From Chloroflexota bacterium (lineage in GTDB: Bacteria > Chloroflexota > Dehalococcoidia > Lucifugimonadales > UBA2985), in the NCBI GenBank assembly GCA_028877205.1, contig JAPPHY010000009.1:54357-118356 (forward strand): DNA of 64,000 nucleotides, written 5' to 3'. The notes below the pieces were generated by a model that searched no databases, was not told the DNA's origin, and worked only from the letters and a program-made list of their open reading frames with translations. Made by a program: the position numbers and the translations under genes. Positions 33,206 to 41,990 of this stretch are shown here, in pieces (position 1 is the first letter of the stretch; each line of letters opens with the position of its first letter).

Positions 33206-33566
33206 AGAAATCGCCGCAAGCCGGATGACCTTCGAAGAGATAGCAGCGGAGTTCGGAGAGGAAACGGCCATCCAGGTTGGCGTGATCAGAGACCAGGACA
33301 CCCTAGAACTGGGCCAGGACTGGTTCCAGCGCGCCCGGCCCGCAACAGAAGTTGTGCCACAGGTGGTTGAGCGATGGCGCAGGACTCGCGGCAAGCAAAA
33401 GGCGCCTACCAAGGAGGCCATCTCCATAAGGCTGGACCAGGACGTGCTCGCCTACTATCGCGCGTCAGGAAGAGGATGGCAGAGTCGAATAAACGAAGCG
33501 CTCCGCAAGTACATCGTCAACGCAGATCCGGAGGATACGGAAGAACCGGGATCCGAGCAGCAATAG
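33186..33566 (+). CDS. brnA: BrnA family antitoxin (extended N-terminus)
   Basis: TKEAISIRLDQDVLAYYRASGRGWQSRINEALRKYIV is the BrnA RHH signature; overlaps brnT by 20 nt. Confidence 0.88.
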   Translation: MLKLSVEEIAASRMTFEEIAAEFGEETAIQVGVIRDQDTLELGQDWFQRARPATEVVPQVVERWRRTRGKQKAPTKEAISIRLDQDVLAYYRASGRGWQSRINEALRKYIVNADPEDTEEPGSEQQ

Positions 33567-33606
33567 TAGACCTCCAAGAGAGATACCGCGGGCCGCGCCA
33601 ATCCGA

Positions 33607-34326
33607 ATGCAAACCACCACACTTATCACTCACATCTCTCGCATAGTTACAGCAGGGCTGGATCTGTTGTACCCGCCCAGATGCGCAGGATGCAATCGCG
33701 AGGGGCAGTTCATCTGCGACGCCTGTCTCAACGCGCAGCCGCGCCTGCAGCCTCCGTACTGCTTAGCCTGCGCGCAGCCTCTTTCGCATGGCAGCATGTG
33801 CGCCGAATGCCGGAATGCGCCTATGTCCATCGACGCCATACGCGCACCGTTCCTGATGGAAGGCGCGATCCGGCATGCAATCCACCGGCTCAAGTACGGC
33901 AATCTGCGCGCCATTGCGCCCATTCTTGGCGGGCTCCTTGCCGACTATATGTCCTCGGAAGGCCTGAGTGGGGACGCGCTGGTTCCCGTGCCGCTTCACC
34001 CCAAGCGGGAGCACCAGCGCGGCTACAACCAAGCGAAACTGCTTGCCCGCGAGTCAGGCAAACTGCTCGACATTGCCGTGGACTCTCGTCTCTTGACGCG
34101 TGTGAGCAATGCACCCCCGCAGGCACGGAGCCAATCGTCAATTGACAGGAAGGCTAATGTTCGGGACTCCTTCTCTTGCCAGAACCCATCCAGGATAGAA
34201 GGCCGGACCCTGATACTCCTTGACGACGTCTGCACAACCGGTGCCACGCTAGACGCATGCGCCACCGCGCTGAAGGAGGCCGGGGCTGCCCGTGTATACG
34301 GGGTCACGCTGGCCCGCGAGGCGTAG
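33607..34326 (+). CDS. ComF family phosphoribosyltransferase-like protein
   Basis: YPPRCAGCNREGQFICDACL...CLACAQPLSHGSMCAECRN zinc-binding N-terminus; ILLDDVCTTGATLDACATALKEAGA. Confidence 0.92.
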   Translation: MQTTTLITHISRIVTAGLDLLYPPRCAGCNREGQFICDACLNAQPRLQPPYCLACAQPLSHGSMCAECRNAPMSIDAIRAPFLMEGAIRHAIHRLKYGNLRAIAPILGGLLADYMSSEGLSGDALVPVPLHPKREHQRGYNQAKLLARESGKLLDIAVDSRLLTRVSNAPPQARSQSSIDRKANVRDSFSCQNPSRIEGRTLILLDDVCTTGATLDACATALKEAGAARVYGVTLAREA

Positions 34327-34340
34327 ACAAGCACGCGGCG

Positions 34341-34369
34341 TTGACAGCATACGTCTCCTTCACTAGAAT
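34341..34369 (+). promoter_or_regulatory. Near-consensus promoter upstream of glyA
   Basis: TTGACA (34341-34346), 17-nt spacer, TAGAAT (34364-34369). Confidence 0.65.
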
Positions 34370-34430
34370 AAATTACGAATCATGCCCTACCATCCCAACC
34401 AAGGCTCAGGGCACACAATGGATCGACAGG

Positions 34431-34496
34431 CGAGAGCTATGGCGGTAGGCCGCCTAGCTCTCGTTCCATTTGAACAATAGCGAGAGCCTGTATTGT
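34431..34496 (+). promoter_or_regulatory. glyA leader with alternative hairpins (candidate attenuator or riboregulator)
   Basis: cgagagcta(t)ggcgg-tagg-ccgcctagctctcg; the 3' arm gctctcg (34457-34463) can instead pair with cgagagc (34481-34487); a third hairpin acaata/tattgt at 34474-34496. Confidence 0.5.
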
Positions 34497-34517
34497 GACG
34501 ACCTGCAAGGAGACATC

Positions 34518-35762
34518 ATGGGAGTGCTAGCATCGCAGGATCCGGACGTTGCGCGCGCCATTGAGAAAGAGGCGGAGAGGCAGCTGAAGAACATCGTCCT
34601 CATTGCTTCCGAGAACTACGCGAGCCGGGCAGTGCTGGAGGCGCAAGGGACCCATCTAACGAACAAGTACGCAGAGGGTTACCCGGGTCGCCGCTACTAC
34701 GGCGGGTGCGAGCACGTGGACGTCGTAGAGCAACTGGCAATCGACAGAAGCCGCACGCTGTTCGGAGCGGAGCACGCCAACGTACAACCACACAGCGGCG
34801 CGCAGGCCAATATGGCCGCTTACTTCTCACTCATTGAACCGGGCGACACTGTCCTGGGTATGCGCCTTGATCAAGGTGGGCACCTCACCCACGGAAGCCC
34901 GGTGAACTTCTCGGGAAGGCTCTACAACTTCGTGGCCTACGGTGTAGACCGGGAGACGGAGCACATAGATTACGACGAGGTAGAACGTCTTGCTAACGAG
35001 CACAAACCGAAGGTCATAGTCGCAGGCTATACTGCCTATCCGCGCACCATAGATTTCCAGCGATTCCGCTCAATTGCGGACGCAACCGGCGCCTCGCTCA
35101 TGGTTGACATGGCGCACATCGCAGGACTGATAGCCGCTGGCGTACACCCCTCTCCCCTGCCCCATGCTCAGGTGGTCACGTCGACAACCCACAAGACCCT
35201 GCGCGGCCCCAGGGGCGCGTTCATCCTTTCGACCGAGGAATTGGGTCGCTCCATCGACCGGGCGGTGTTCCCCGAGACTCAGGGCGGCCCGTTCATGCAC
35301 ATCATCGCTGCCAAGGCCGTGGCGTTCGGGGAGGCGGCCAAGCCGGAATTCCGCGACTATCAGCAGTCCGTGGTGGACAATGCCCGTGCCCTGGCAGAGG
35401 GGCTCACCGGTGGAGGTCTCCGCGTGATATCGGGAGGCACCGATAACCACCTCGTGCTGGTGGACGTGTCGCCTCTTGGCGTGACCGGCCAGGACGCCGA
35501 GACGGCCCTCGGCAACGTGAATATCACCGTCAACAAGAATGCTATTCCATTCGACACCAGGCCCCCGCGTGTCACCAGCGGCCTGAGGCTCGGAACCCCG
35601 TCCGTGTCCAGCCGGGGCTTCGGCGTCCAGGATATGGGTGACATCGCGAGGCTGATCGTCAGAACCCTGTCCAACATCGGTGACGCCAACGTGGAAAGGG
35701 AAGTCAGGGAGGACGTGGGGGCAATCACCTCCAGGTTCACAGCGCCGGGTCTTGAGGCCTAG
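34518..35762 (+). CDS. glyA: Serine hydroxymethyltransferase
   Basis: [68 protein letters not shown] 34518 with SD aaggag. Confidence 0.96.
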   Translation: MGVLASQDPDVARAIEKEAERQLKNIVLIASENYASRAVLEAQGTHLTNKYAEGYPGRRYYGGCEHVDVVEQLAIDRSRTLFGAEHANVQPHSGAQANMAAYFSLIEPGDTVLGMRLDQGGHLTHGSPVNFSGRLYNFVAYGVDRETEHIDYDEVERLANEHKPKVIVAGYTAYPRTIDFQRFRSIADATGASLMVDMAHIAGLIAAGVHPSPLPHAQVVTSTTHKTLRGPRGAFILSTEELGRSIDRAVFPETQGGPFMHIIAAKAVAFGEAAKPEFRDYQQSVVDNARALAEGLTGGGLRVISGGTDNHLVLVDVSPLGVTGQDAETALGNVNITVNKNAIPFDTRPPRVTSGLRLGTPSVSSRGFGVQDMGDIARLIVRTLSNIGDANVEREVREDVGAITSRFTAPGLEA

Positions 35763-35773
35763 CCGGCCTTTCG

Positions 35774-35802
35774 TTGTGGCTTCACCCCGGCGGTGCTATA
35801 AT
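35774..35802 (+). promoter_or_regulatory. Promoter candidate for the rpsF operon
   Basis: TTGTGG - 17 nt - TATAAT. Confidence 0.55.
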
Positions 35803-35868
35803 GTCCGCGCCTTGATTGGCGCCTATCATAGGAAGGAGACGGCCTGCGGTGCGGGCTGAGAGAAACGC

Positions 35869-36522
35869 TTGAGATACTACGAGCTAATGATGGTGGTGTC
35901 ACCCCAGGTTGACGAAGAGGGGCTGACCGTAACGTTGGATCGCGTGAACCGGTACGTCAGCGAGCACGGCGGCAGCGTGGTCCGGCAGGAGCAGTGGGGC
36001 AGACTGCGAAGGCTTGCATACCCGATTCGCAACTTCAATGAGGGCAACTACGTGTTGACCCACCTGGAGATGGACCCGCAGGACACCAGAGACCTGGAGG
36101 CCAGCCTGCACTTGTCCGAGGACGTGCTCAGGCACCTCTTGGTCAGGGTCGACGCCATCCCTCCCGCGCCCGCTCCAAGACCTGAGCCGGTGGAAGCGGC
36201 AACCGAAACGACCGAGGTTCAAGCGGAGGCCTCCGAAGCCGAAACCGCAGCGGAAGACGCGGCAACCAGCCCCGAAGCGGCGACCACGAAGGCCGCAACC
36301 GATGTTACGGAGCCCGAGGCCTCTGCCGAGAACACCGAAACCGAAGAGGCGGCGCCGGAGACCACAACCGACGTGACGGAGCCGGTGGCCTCTACCGAGC
36401 CCGTCGAGGCCGAAGCGGAGACGGATCAATCAGGCGCGTCCTCGGAAGAAGCCGAGGAACCGCCGGCGGATGAGCCGTCGACCGGCGAGGCTCAGGGCGA
36501 AGCGAGCGGAGGCACCAGGTAG
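35869..36522 (+). CDS. rpsF: 30S ribosomal protein S6 with long acidic C-terminal extension
   Basis: MRYYELMMVVSPQVDEEGLTVTLDRVNRYV...YPIRNFNEGNYVLTHLEMD is S6; about 115 aa E/A/T/P-rich tail follows. TTG start with an upstream in-frame TGA at 35857. Confidence 0.9.
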   Translation: MRYYELMMVVSPQVDEEGLTVTLDRVNRYVSEHGGSVVRQEQWGRLRRLAYPIRNFNEGNYVLTHLEMDPQDTRDLEASLHLSEDVLRHLLVRVDAIPPAPAPRPEPVEAATETTEVQAEASEAETAAEDAATSPEAATTKAATDVTEPEASAENTETEEAAPETTTDVTEPVASTEPVEAEAETDQSGASSEEAEEPPADEPSTGEAQGEASGGTR

Positions 36523-36551
36523 CCCCTTAACGAATCGAGAGGAGCAGTTGC

Positions 36552-36950
36552 ATGGCGGGTTTCAACAGGATGACGGTGATAGGCTATCTGGGCACAGACC
36601 CTGAGATGCGCTACACCCCCAACGGCAATCCCGTAACCTCCTTTCGCCTGGCCGCATCCAGGTCCTATACGACCTCCAGCGGCGAAAGGCACGATGAGAC
36701 GGAGTGGTTCACAGTCGTGGCTTGGAACCGCCTCGCGGAGCAGTGTAATCAGTACCTGAACAAGGGCCAGCTCGTGTACGCGGATGGGCGACTGCGCAGC
36801 AGGTCATGGGAGGGCCAGGACGGGCAGATGAGGCATGTCAACGAGATCAACGCCGACAACGTGAGATTTCTGAGCCGCCCAGGGCAGGGCCAGCCGTCGT
36901 CGGAAGAGCAATCGGAAGCGTCCTTTGATCCTGAGGACCTCCCATTCTGA
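36552..36950 (+). CDS. ssb: Single-stranded DNA-binding protein
   Basis: FNRMTVIGYLGTDPEMRYTPNGNPVTSFRLA; acidic tip EDLPF. Confidence 0.96.
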   Translation: MAGFNRMTVIGYLGTDPEMRYTPNGNPVTSFRLAASRSYTTSSGERHDETEWFTVVAWNRLAEQCNQYLNKGQLVYADGRLRSRSWEGQDGQMRHVNEINADNVRFLSRPGQGQPSSEEQSEASFDPEDLPF

Positions 36951-37025
36951 TTCAGGGCTTTCTTCGAATGACAGCTACCTGAAGGCCGTTACTGAGACAA
37001 AGAGCGATAGGAGCAGCAGCAACAA

Positions 37026-37319
37026 ATGACTAGCAGGCCAAGACCGGGAGGCCCCAGGAGGCGCGGAAGGCCCAGATTCTACGCCCGGCGCAGGGTTTGC
37101 GCCTTTTGCGTGGACCACGTATCCGAGATCGATTACAAGGACTTGCCCAGAATGCGCCGGTACGTCTCCGAGAGAGCGCGAATCGAGCCCAGGCGCAAGA
37201 CCGGCACGTGTGCCAGACACCAGCGGGCTCTCACCATGGCGATCAAACGGGCGAGGCACCTTGCGCTCATTCCATTCATCCAGGGCCAGTTCCGCTCGGA
37301 GAGAGAGGCATACGCCTAG
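37026..37319 (+). CDS. rpsR: 30S ribosomal protein S18
   Basis: [60 protein letters not shown]. Confidence 0.95.
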   Translation: MTSRPRPGGPRRRGRPRFYARRRVCAFCVDHVSEIDYKDLPRMRRYVSERARIEPRRKTGTCARHQRALTMAIKRARHLALIPFIQGQFRSEREAYA

Positions 37320-37396
37320 CGCTCCTGCCGACTCCGGCAGTCGCCGTCTCCCCGTAATAGCACACAAGCCCTCACATCAGGGGTGCAAGAACCAGA

Positions 37397-38473
37397 ATGG
37401 CAAGACAGAGAAGTCAGATAATCATCCGGCCCAGCCAGCGCCGGCAGAGGTCCAAGCTTCAGAGGGAACAGGCAAAGCAGCGCGCGCTATTCGTGGCCGG
37501 CGCTATTGCCATCCTGTTCATCATAGCCATACCGGCATACGGCTACTATGCGAATTTCGTGGCGCCGCCCAGGAGCGTGGTGCTCCAGGTGGACGATACC
37601 AAGTACACCCTCGGATTCCTGACGAAGTACCTGCTGGGCCTGGAGGCGCTGGGAAGCCAGGTCAGCCTGAGCAGCGAGCCATTCCGTCTGATGCAGCAGT
37701 TGCAGCAGGATGAGATTGTCCGAAGCGGCGCTTCACGTATCGGTATAGCCGTGAGCGAAGAAGCCATAGACCAAGAGGTGCGCGACAGGATCATCGGCAG
37801 GTCGCCTGAGCTGGCGGAGGTCCCGCCGGACCAGCTGGACAGGGAGTTCAGCGAGGCGTACCGACAGTACCTTGACACCTCCAACCTGTCTGAGAGCGAG
37901 CACCGCATGTTTGTGGAGGCCTCACTGCTGAGGGCCGAGCTCCGGGAGTACCTGGGGACAAGCCTGCCGGAGTCAGCCAGGCAGGTGAACATGTCATGGA
38001 TAGTCATCTCGTCGAGGGCGGAAGAGGGTGAGGATGCTGCCCTCGCCGCCCAGGAGACTGTCCAGGAGGTAGCGCTCCGACTGGAGCGCGGTGAGGACTT
38101 CGCAACCGTGGCCGAGAACTTCTCAGACGACCGCACCACAGCAGTGAACGGCGGTGAGTACGGATGGCTACCGGAGGGCACGCTTGGCATCCTGGACGAG
38201 ACCATTTTCGCACTGGAAATCGATCAGGTAAGCGAGGCCGTCAGCACGGGTCAATTCACGTATTTCTTCAAGGTCACGGACGTGGAAGAGGACAGGGCAC
38301 TGGAAGAGGACCAGCTTGAGAGACTGCGCAATGCCGAACTCCAGAACTGGATTGCCCAGGAGCGTGGCAACCACCGGATTACCTCATGCTTTGGCGGCGG
38401 CTCCGCCGGCGGTCCCTGCGACTGGCAGTACGACTGGCTGGTCCGGAAGGTGACCGAGGCAACGCTTGAGTAG
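37397..38473 (+). CDS. Parvulin-type peptidylprolyl isomerase (SurA/PrsA-like), membrane anchored
   Basis: N-terminal TM; VNMSWIVISSRAEE...LERGEDFATVAENFSDDRTTAVNGGEYGWLPEGTL. Confidence 0.88.
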   Translation: MARQRSQIIIRPSQRRQRSKLQREQAKQRALFVAGAIAILFIIAIPAYGYYANFVAPPRSVVLQVDDTKYTLGFLTKYLLGLEALGSQVSLSSEPFRLMQQLQQDEIVRSGASRIGIAVSEEAIDQEVRDRIIGRSPELAEVPPDQLDREFSEAYRQYLDTSNLSESEHRMFVEASLLRAELREYLGTSLPESARQVNMSWIVISSRAEEGEDAALAAQETVQEVALRLERGEDFATVAENFSDDRTTAVNGGEYGWLPEGTLGILDETIFALEIDQVSEAVSTGQFTYFFKVTDVEEDRALEEDQLERLRNAELQNWIAQERGNHRITSCFGGGSAGGPCDWQYDWLVRKVTEATLE

Positions 38474-38481
38474 AGGGCAGC

Positions 38482-39783
38482 GTGCGGTCCCCGGATAGTC
38501 CAATCAACGTGGGCCTATTGGGCCTTGGAGTAGTTGGAGGCGGCGTCCTCAGCGCCCTCAGCCGGAACGGCTCGACGGTTCCTCGTTCCGTTGGCCGCCC
38601 GATCCGGGTCGCCAGGATTCTGGTCAGAGACCCGGACAAACCTCGCGACGTGGAGTTCGACCGGCAGATTCTGACCGCGGACGCAGCCAGCGTCCTCAAG
38701 GACCCATCCATCGACATCGTAGCCGAGGCCATGGGAGGCGAATATCCCGCGCTCGACTACATCCGCACCGCCCTGGAAGCGGGCAAGTCCGTGGTCACCG
38801 CCAACAAGGAGGTGATGGCCAAGCACGGACCGGAACTCCTTGAGCTTGCCGCCCGCAGGGGAGCCCATCTGCTCTTTGAGGCAAGCGTCGGCGGCGGCAT
38901 TCCCATTCTCGGTCCGCTGACCAGGAGCCTCAGGGGCAACGAGATACGCGGCATACGCGCCATCATCAACGGCACGACCAACTACATACTCACCAAGATG
39001 AGCCACGAGGGCACGGAGTTTGCGGACGCCCTGCGCGAAGCCCAGGAGCTGGGCTACGCTGAGGCCGACCCCACGAACGACGTGGAGGGCATAGATGCCG
39101 GATACAAGCTGGCTATCCTGGCCTCCCTGGCCTTCCACACCAGAGTCGCCGCTGAGGACATCCACCTGGAGGGCATTTCGCGCCTCACCGGAAGGGATTT
39201 CCGGTACGCCCGCGAACTGGGCTACGTGATCAAGCTCGTGGCCATCGCCACCGACCGCGACGGCAGCGTGGAAGCACGCGTTCATCCGGCGCTCGTACCG
39301 GAGGACGCCCCTCTGGCCAAGGTGGACGGCGTACTCAACGCCGTGGAGGTGGAGGGTGACTTGGTGGACAGGGTGCTCTTCCACGGGCGGGGCGCCGGCT
39401 CCATGCCCACGGCCAGCGCAATGGTAGGAGACATACTTGAGGTGGCGTGGAGCATGGCCAACGGACTCCCGGCTGCCGGATTCCTCACGCTGGACCGAGA
39501 GGTCAGCCTCTGCCCCATTTCGGACCTGGTAACCCGATACTACATACGGGCGACCGTGCTCGACCGCGCCGGCGTGCTGGCGCAGATGGCTTCGATACTT
39601 GGCAACCTGCAGATAAGCATTGCCTCCGTGATACAGAAGGAGGTGGGCCTCAACGACGGCACGGCTGAGCTGGTCATCACTACCTACCACTCCCGGGAGC
39701 GCGACGTGCAGCAGGCCCTCAGGGAACTGGCAGGCTTGGACGTGGTGAAGGAGATAGGCAACCTCCTGCGGGTGGAGGAGTAG
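38482..39783 (+). CDS. hom: Homoserine dehydrogenase
   Basis: INVGLLGLGVVGGGVLSAL, TANKEVMAKHGPELLELAARRGAHLLFEASVGGGIPIL, GTTNYILTKM; C-terminal ACT. GTG start. Confidence 0.95.
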   Translation: MRSPDSPINVGLLGLGVVGGGVLSALSRNGSTVPRSVGRPIRVARILVRDPDKPRDVEFDRQILTADAASVLKDPSIDIVAEAMGGEYPALDYIRTALEAGKSVVTANKEVMAKHGPELLELAARRGAHLLFEASVGGGIPILGPLTRSLRGNEIRGIRAIINGTTNYILTKMSHEGTEFADALREAQELGYAEADPTNDVEGIDAGYKLAILASLAFHTRVAAEDIHLEGISRLTGRDFRYARELGYVIKLVAIATDRDGSVEARVHPALVPEDAPLAKVDGVLNAVEVEGDLVDRVLFHGRGAGSMPTASAMVGDILEVAWSMANGLPAAGFLTLDREVSLCPISDLVTRYYIRATVLDRAGVLAQMASILGNLQISIASVIQKEVGLNDGTAELVITTYHSRERDVQQALRELAGLDVVKEIGNLLRVEE

Positions 39784-39800
39784 CTCCCGGCGGAGATGGT

Positions 39801-40892
39801 GTGAGCATGCGTCAAGGCGTCCTGGAGAGGTATCGGGAACTGCTGGAGATAACTCCGAACACGCCCATGATCTCCATGGGTGAGGGAAGCACGCCCCTCG
39901 TGCGATCGCGATTCATCGAAAACGAAGTGGGCTGCGCGGAGCTGTACTTCAAGCTGGAGGGCTGCAATCCGTCCGGCTCCTTCAAGGACCGTGGCATGGT
40001 CATGGCCGTGGCAAAGGCCATAGAGGACGGCAGCGCCGCCATAATGTGCGCCTCCACCGGCAACACCAGCGCTTCCGCCGCCGCATACGGCGCGTACTGC
40101 GGCCTCACCACCATCGTGCTGGTGCCCAGCGGCGACGTCGCGGCCGGCAAGATGGCACAGGCCCTTGCGTACCACCCCAGGATACTCGTGGTCAACGGCA
40201 CGTTCGACCAGGCACTGGAGATGGTTCGCACCTTCACTCAGCGGTACCCCGTCACCCTGGTCAACTCCCTCAACCCTCACCGGCTGGAGGGTCAGAAGAC
40301 CGCAGCCTTCGAGATTGTCGACGACCTCGGTGACGCGCCGGACTTCCTCTTCATTCCGGTGGGAAACGCCGGCAACATCACCGCGTACTGGAGGGGCTTC
40401 AGCCAGTACGCCGACCTCGGCAGGGCCGAGACCCTGCCTCGCATGATGGGTTACCAGGCGGAAGGCGCGGCACCCATCGTGCGCGGCGAGCCGATCGCTG
40501 AGCCGAGCACCGTCGCCTCGGCCATTCGCATCGGCAACCCGGCGAGCTGGCAGCAGGCGCTCACAGCCCGCGACCAGTCCGGAGGCGTTATCGACTCCGT
40601 GACAGACGACGAGATCCTCTCAGCCTACCGGATGCTCTCGCGACGCGAGGGTATCTTCGCTGAACCGGCTTCCGCCGCGTCAGTCGCCGGCGTAATCAAG
40701 TTCTCCGGGCAGCTGGATCTGGCGGGCAAGCGTGTGGTATGCGTCATCACGGGCAGCGGCCTGAAGGACCCAGACCTTGCCACCCAGAACATAGACATGT
40801 CCCTGCAGGAGCTTCCGCCCGAGCTCTGGGCAATGGAGAAGGTGCTGGAGGAGGTTGTGCAGGGAACCCTCAGCCTGGGGCCGAAGGCGTGA
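39801..40892 (+). CDS. thrC: Threonine synthase
   Basis: GSTPLVRSRFIENEVGCAELYFKLEGCNPSGSFKDRGMVMAVAKAIE; AASTGNTSASAAAYGA. Confidence 0.94.
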   Translation: MSMRQGVLERYRELLEITPNTPMISMGEGSTPLVRSRFIENEVGCAELYFKLEGCNPSGSFKDRGMVMAVAKAIEDGSAAIMCASTGNTSASAAAYGAYCGLTTIVLVPSGDVAAGKMAQALAYHPRILVVNGTFDQALEMVRTFTQRYPVTLVNSLNPHRLEGQKTAAFEIVDDLGDAPDFLFIPVGNAGNITAYWRGFSQYADLGRAETLPRMMGYQAEGAAPIVRGEPIAEPSTVASAIRIGNPASWQQALTARDQSGGVIDSVTDDEILSAYRMLSRREGIFAEPASAASVAGVIKFSGQLDLAGKRVVCVITGSGLKDPDLATQNIDMSLQELPPELWAMEKVLEEVVQGTLSLGPKA

Positions 40893-40950
40893 CGTCGAAT
40901 CCCCGCCACTGCCGCCACGGCGGGTCCGGACCACTCGCACAGGAGCAGCG

Positions 40951-41931
40951 TTGGACCTTTCCTTCAGCCTAGAGAGCTTCCGGAGCGTGGACGCGGAGTG
41001 GCAAGACATCCTGGCTTGCAGCGACCACAGCAGCATATTCCTTACGCCATACTGGCAGGGTGCATGGTGGGAGAGCATGGGCGCCGATGGACAGGAACTC
41101 CGTATCGTGAAGTTCACCGACGGCGAGTCCACAGTCGGCATCGCTCCCCTGATGAAGGACGGGGGGCTCATCACGTTCCTGGGCAGCACCGACCTGTGGG
41201 ACATGCACGACTTCATAGTTGTGCGCGGCAGGGAGCATGACTTCTACCGCGGATTCATGGAGTACCTGGAGGGCGAGGAGTGGTCGGAGGTGAGGCTGGA
41301 GTCGGTGCCCGAGGCGTCGCACACGCTCAGCCACCTGCCCACCCTGGCTGCGGAACGCGGGCGACGCGTGGAACAGGTCGAAGAGGACACGCTGATGGGG
41401 GTGTCTCTGCCCGGCACATGGGACGAGTATCTCATGGGGCTGCGCAAGAAGGACCGCCACGAGCTTCGCCGCAAGCTGCGCCGGCTCGGTGAGGCCGTGG
41501 ACTACAGGATATACCGCCTGAGCGATGCCAATGACGTAGCGGACGCTATGGACGACTTCCTGGATCTCATGGGCCAGAGCCGTGAGGAGAAGTCCAGGTT
41601 CCTCACCGACGAGCGGTACACGTTCTTCCGCGACATGTCCCCGCGCATGGCGGAGCTGGGTCTCCTCCACCTCTTCTTCCTGGAGGTGGAGGGCGTCAGG
41701 ACGGCTGCCACTGTGTGTTTCGACTACAACAACGTGTGGTACCTGTACAACAGCGGCCACAACACCGACTACGCCGCGCTGGGCACTAGCTTCCTCCTCA
41801 AGGCCATGTGCATTCAGGACGCCATCGGCGAAGGCAAAGCCTATTTCGACCTCCTCCGCGGAACCGAGCAGTACAAGTACCACCTGGGAGCAACCGGGCG
41901 TGGTCTGTACACCCTGTCCATCCTACGCTAG
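40951..41931 (+). CDS. FemAB/BioF2-like GNAT superfamily acetyltransferase
   Basis: Likely TTG start at 40951 with SD aggagcag; SSIFLTPYWQGAWWESMG, KKDRHELRRKLRRL, GTSFLLKAMCIQDAIGEGKAYFDLLRGTEQYKYHLGA. Confidence 0.78.
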   Translation: MDLSFSLESFRSVDAEWQDILACSDHSSIFLTPYWQGAWWESMGADGQELRIVKFTDGESTVGIAPLMKDGGLITFLGSTDLWDMHDFIVVRGREHDFYRGFMEYLEGEEWSEVRLESVPEASHTLSHLPTLAAERGRRVEQVEEDTLMGVSLPGTWDEYLMGLRKKDRHELRRKLRRLGEAVDYRIYRLSDANDVADAMDDFLDLMGQSREEKSRFLTDERYTFFRDMSPRMAELGLLHLFFLEVEGVRTAATVCFDYNNVWYLYNSGHNTDYAALGTSFLLKAMCIQDAIGEGKAYFDLLRGTEQYKYHLGATGRGLYTLSILR

Positions 41932-41990
41932 ACCCCGGCGCCTCACACCCGCGTCCACGACCGCCGCGGTCAGAACCTGGCCAGGCCACG

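Noticed and set aside
34341-34517. glyA leader as a known glycine, ZTP, THF or SAM/SAH riboswitch
   Set aside because: Could not locate the conserved cores of those classes; reported only as an unassigned structured leader.
38515-39690. 391-aa minus-strand ORF opposite hom
   Set aside because: Shadow frame; hom is strongly supported on the plus strand.
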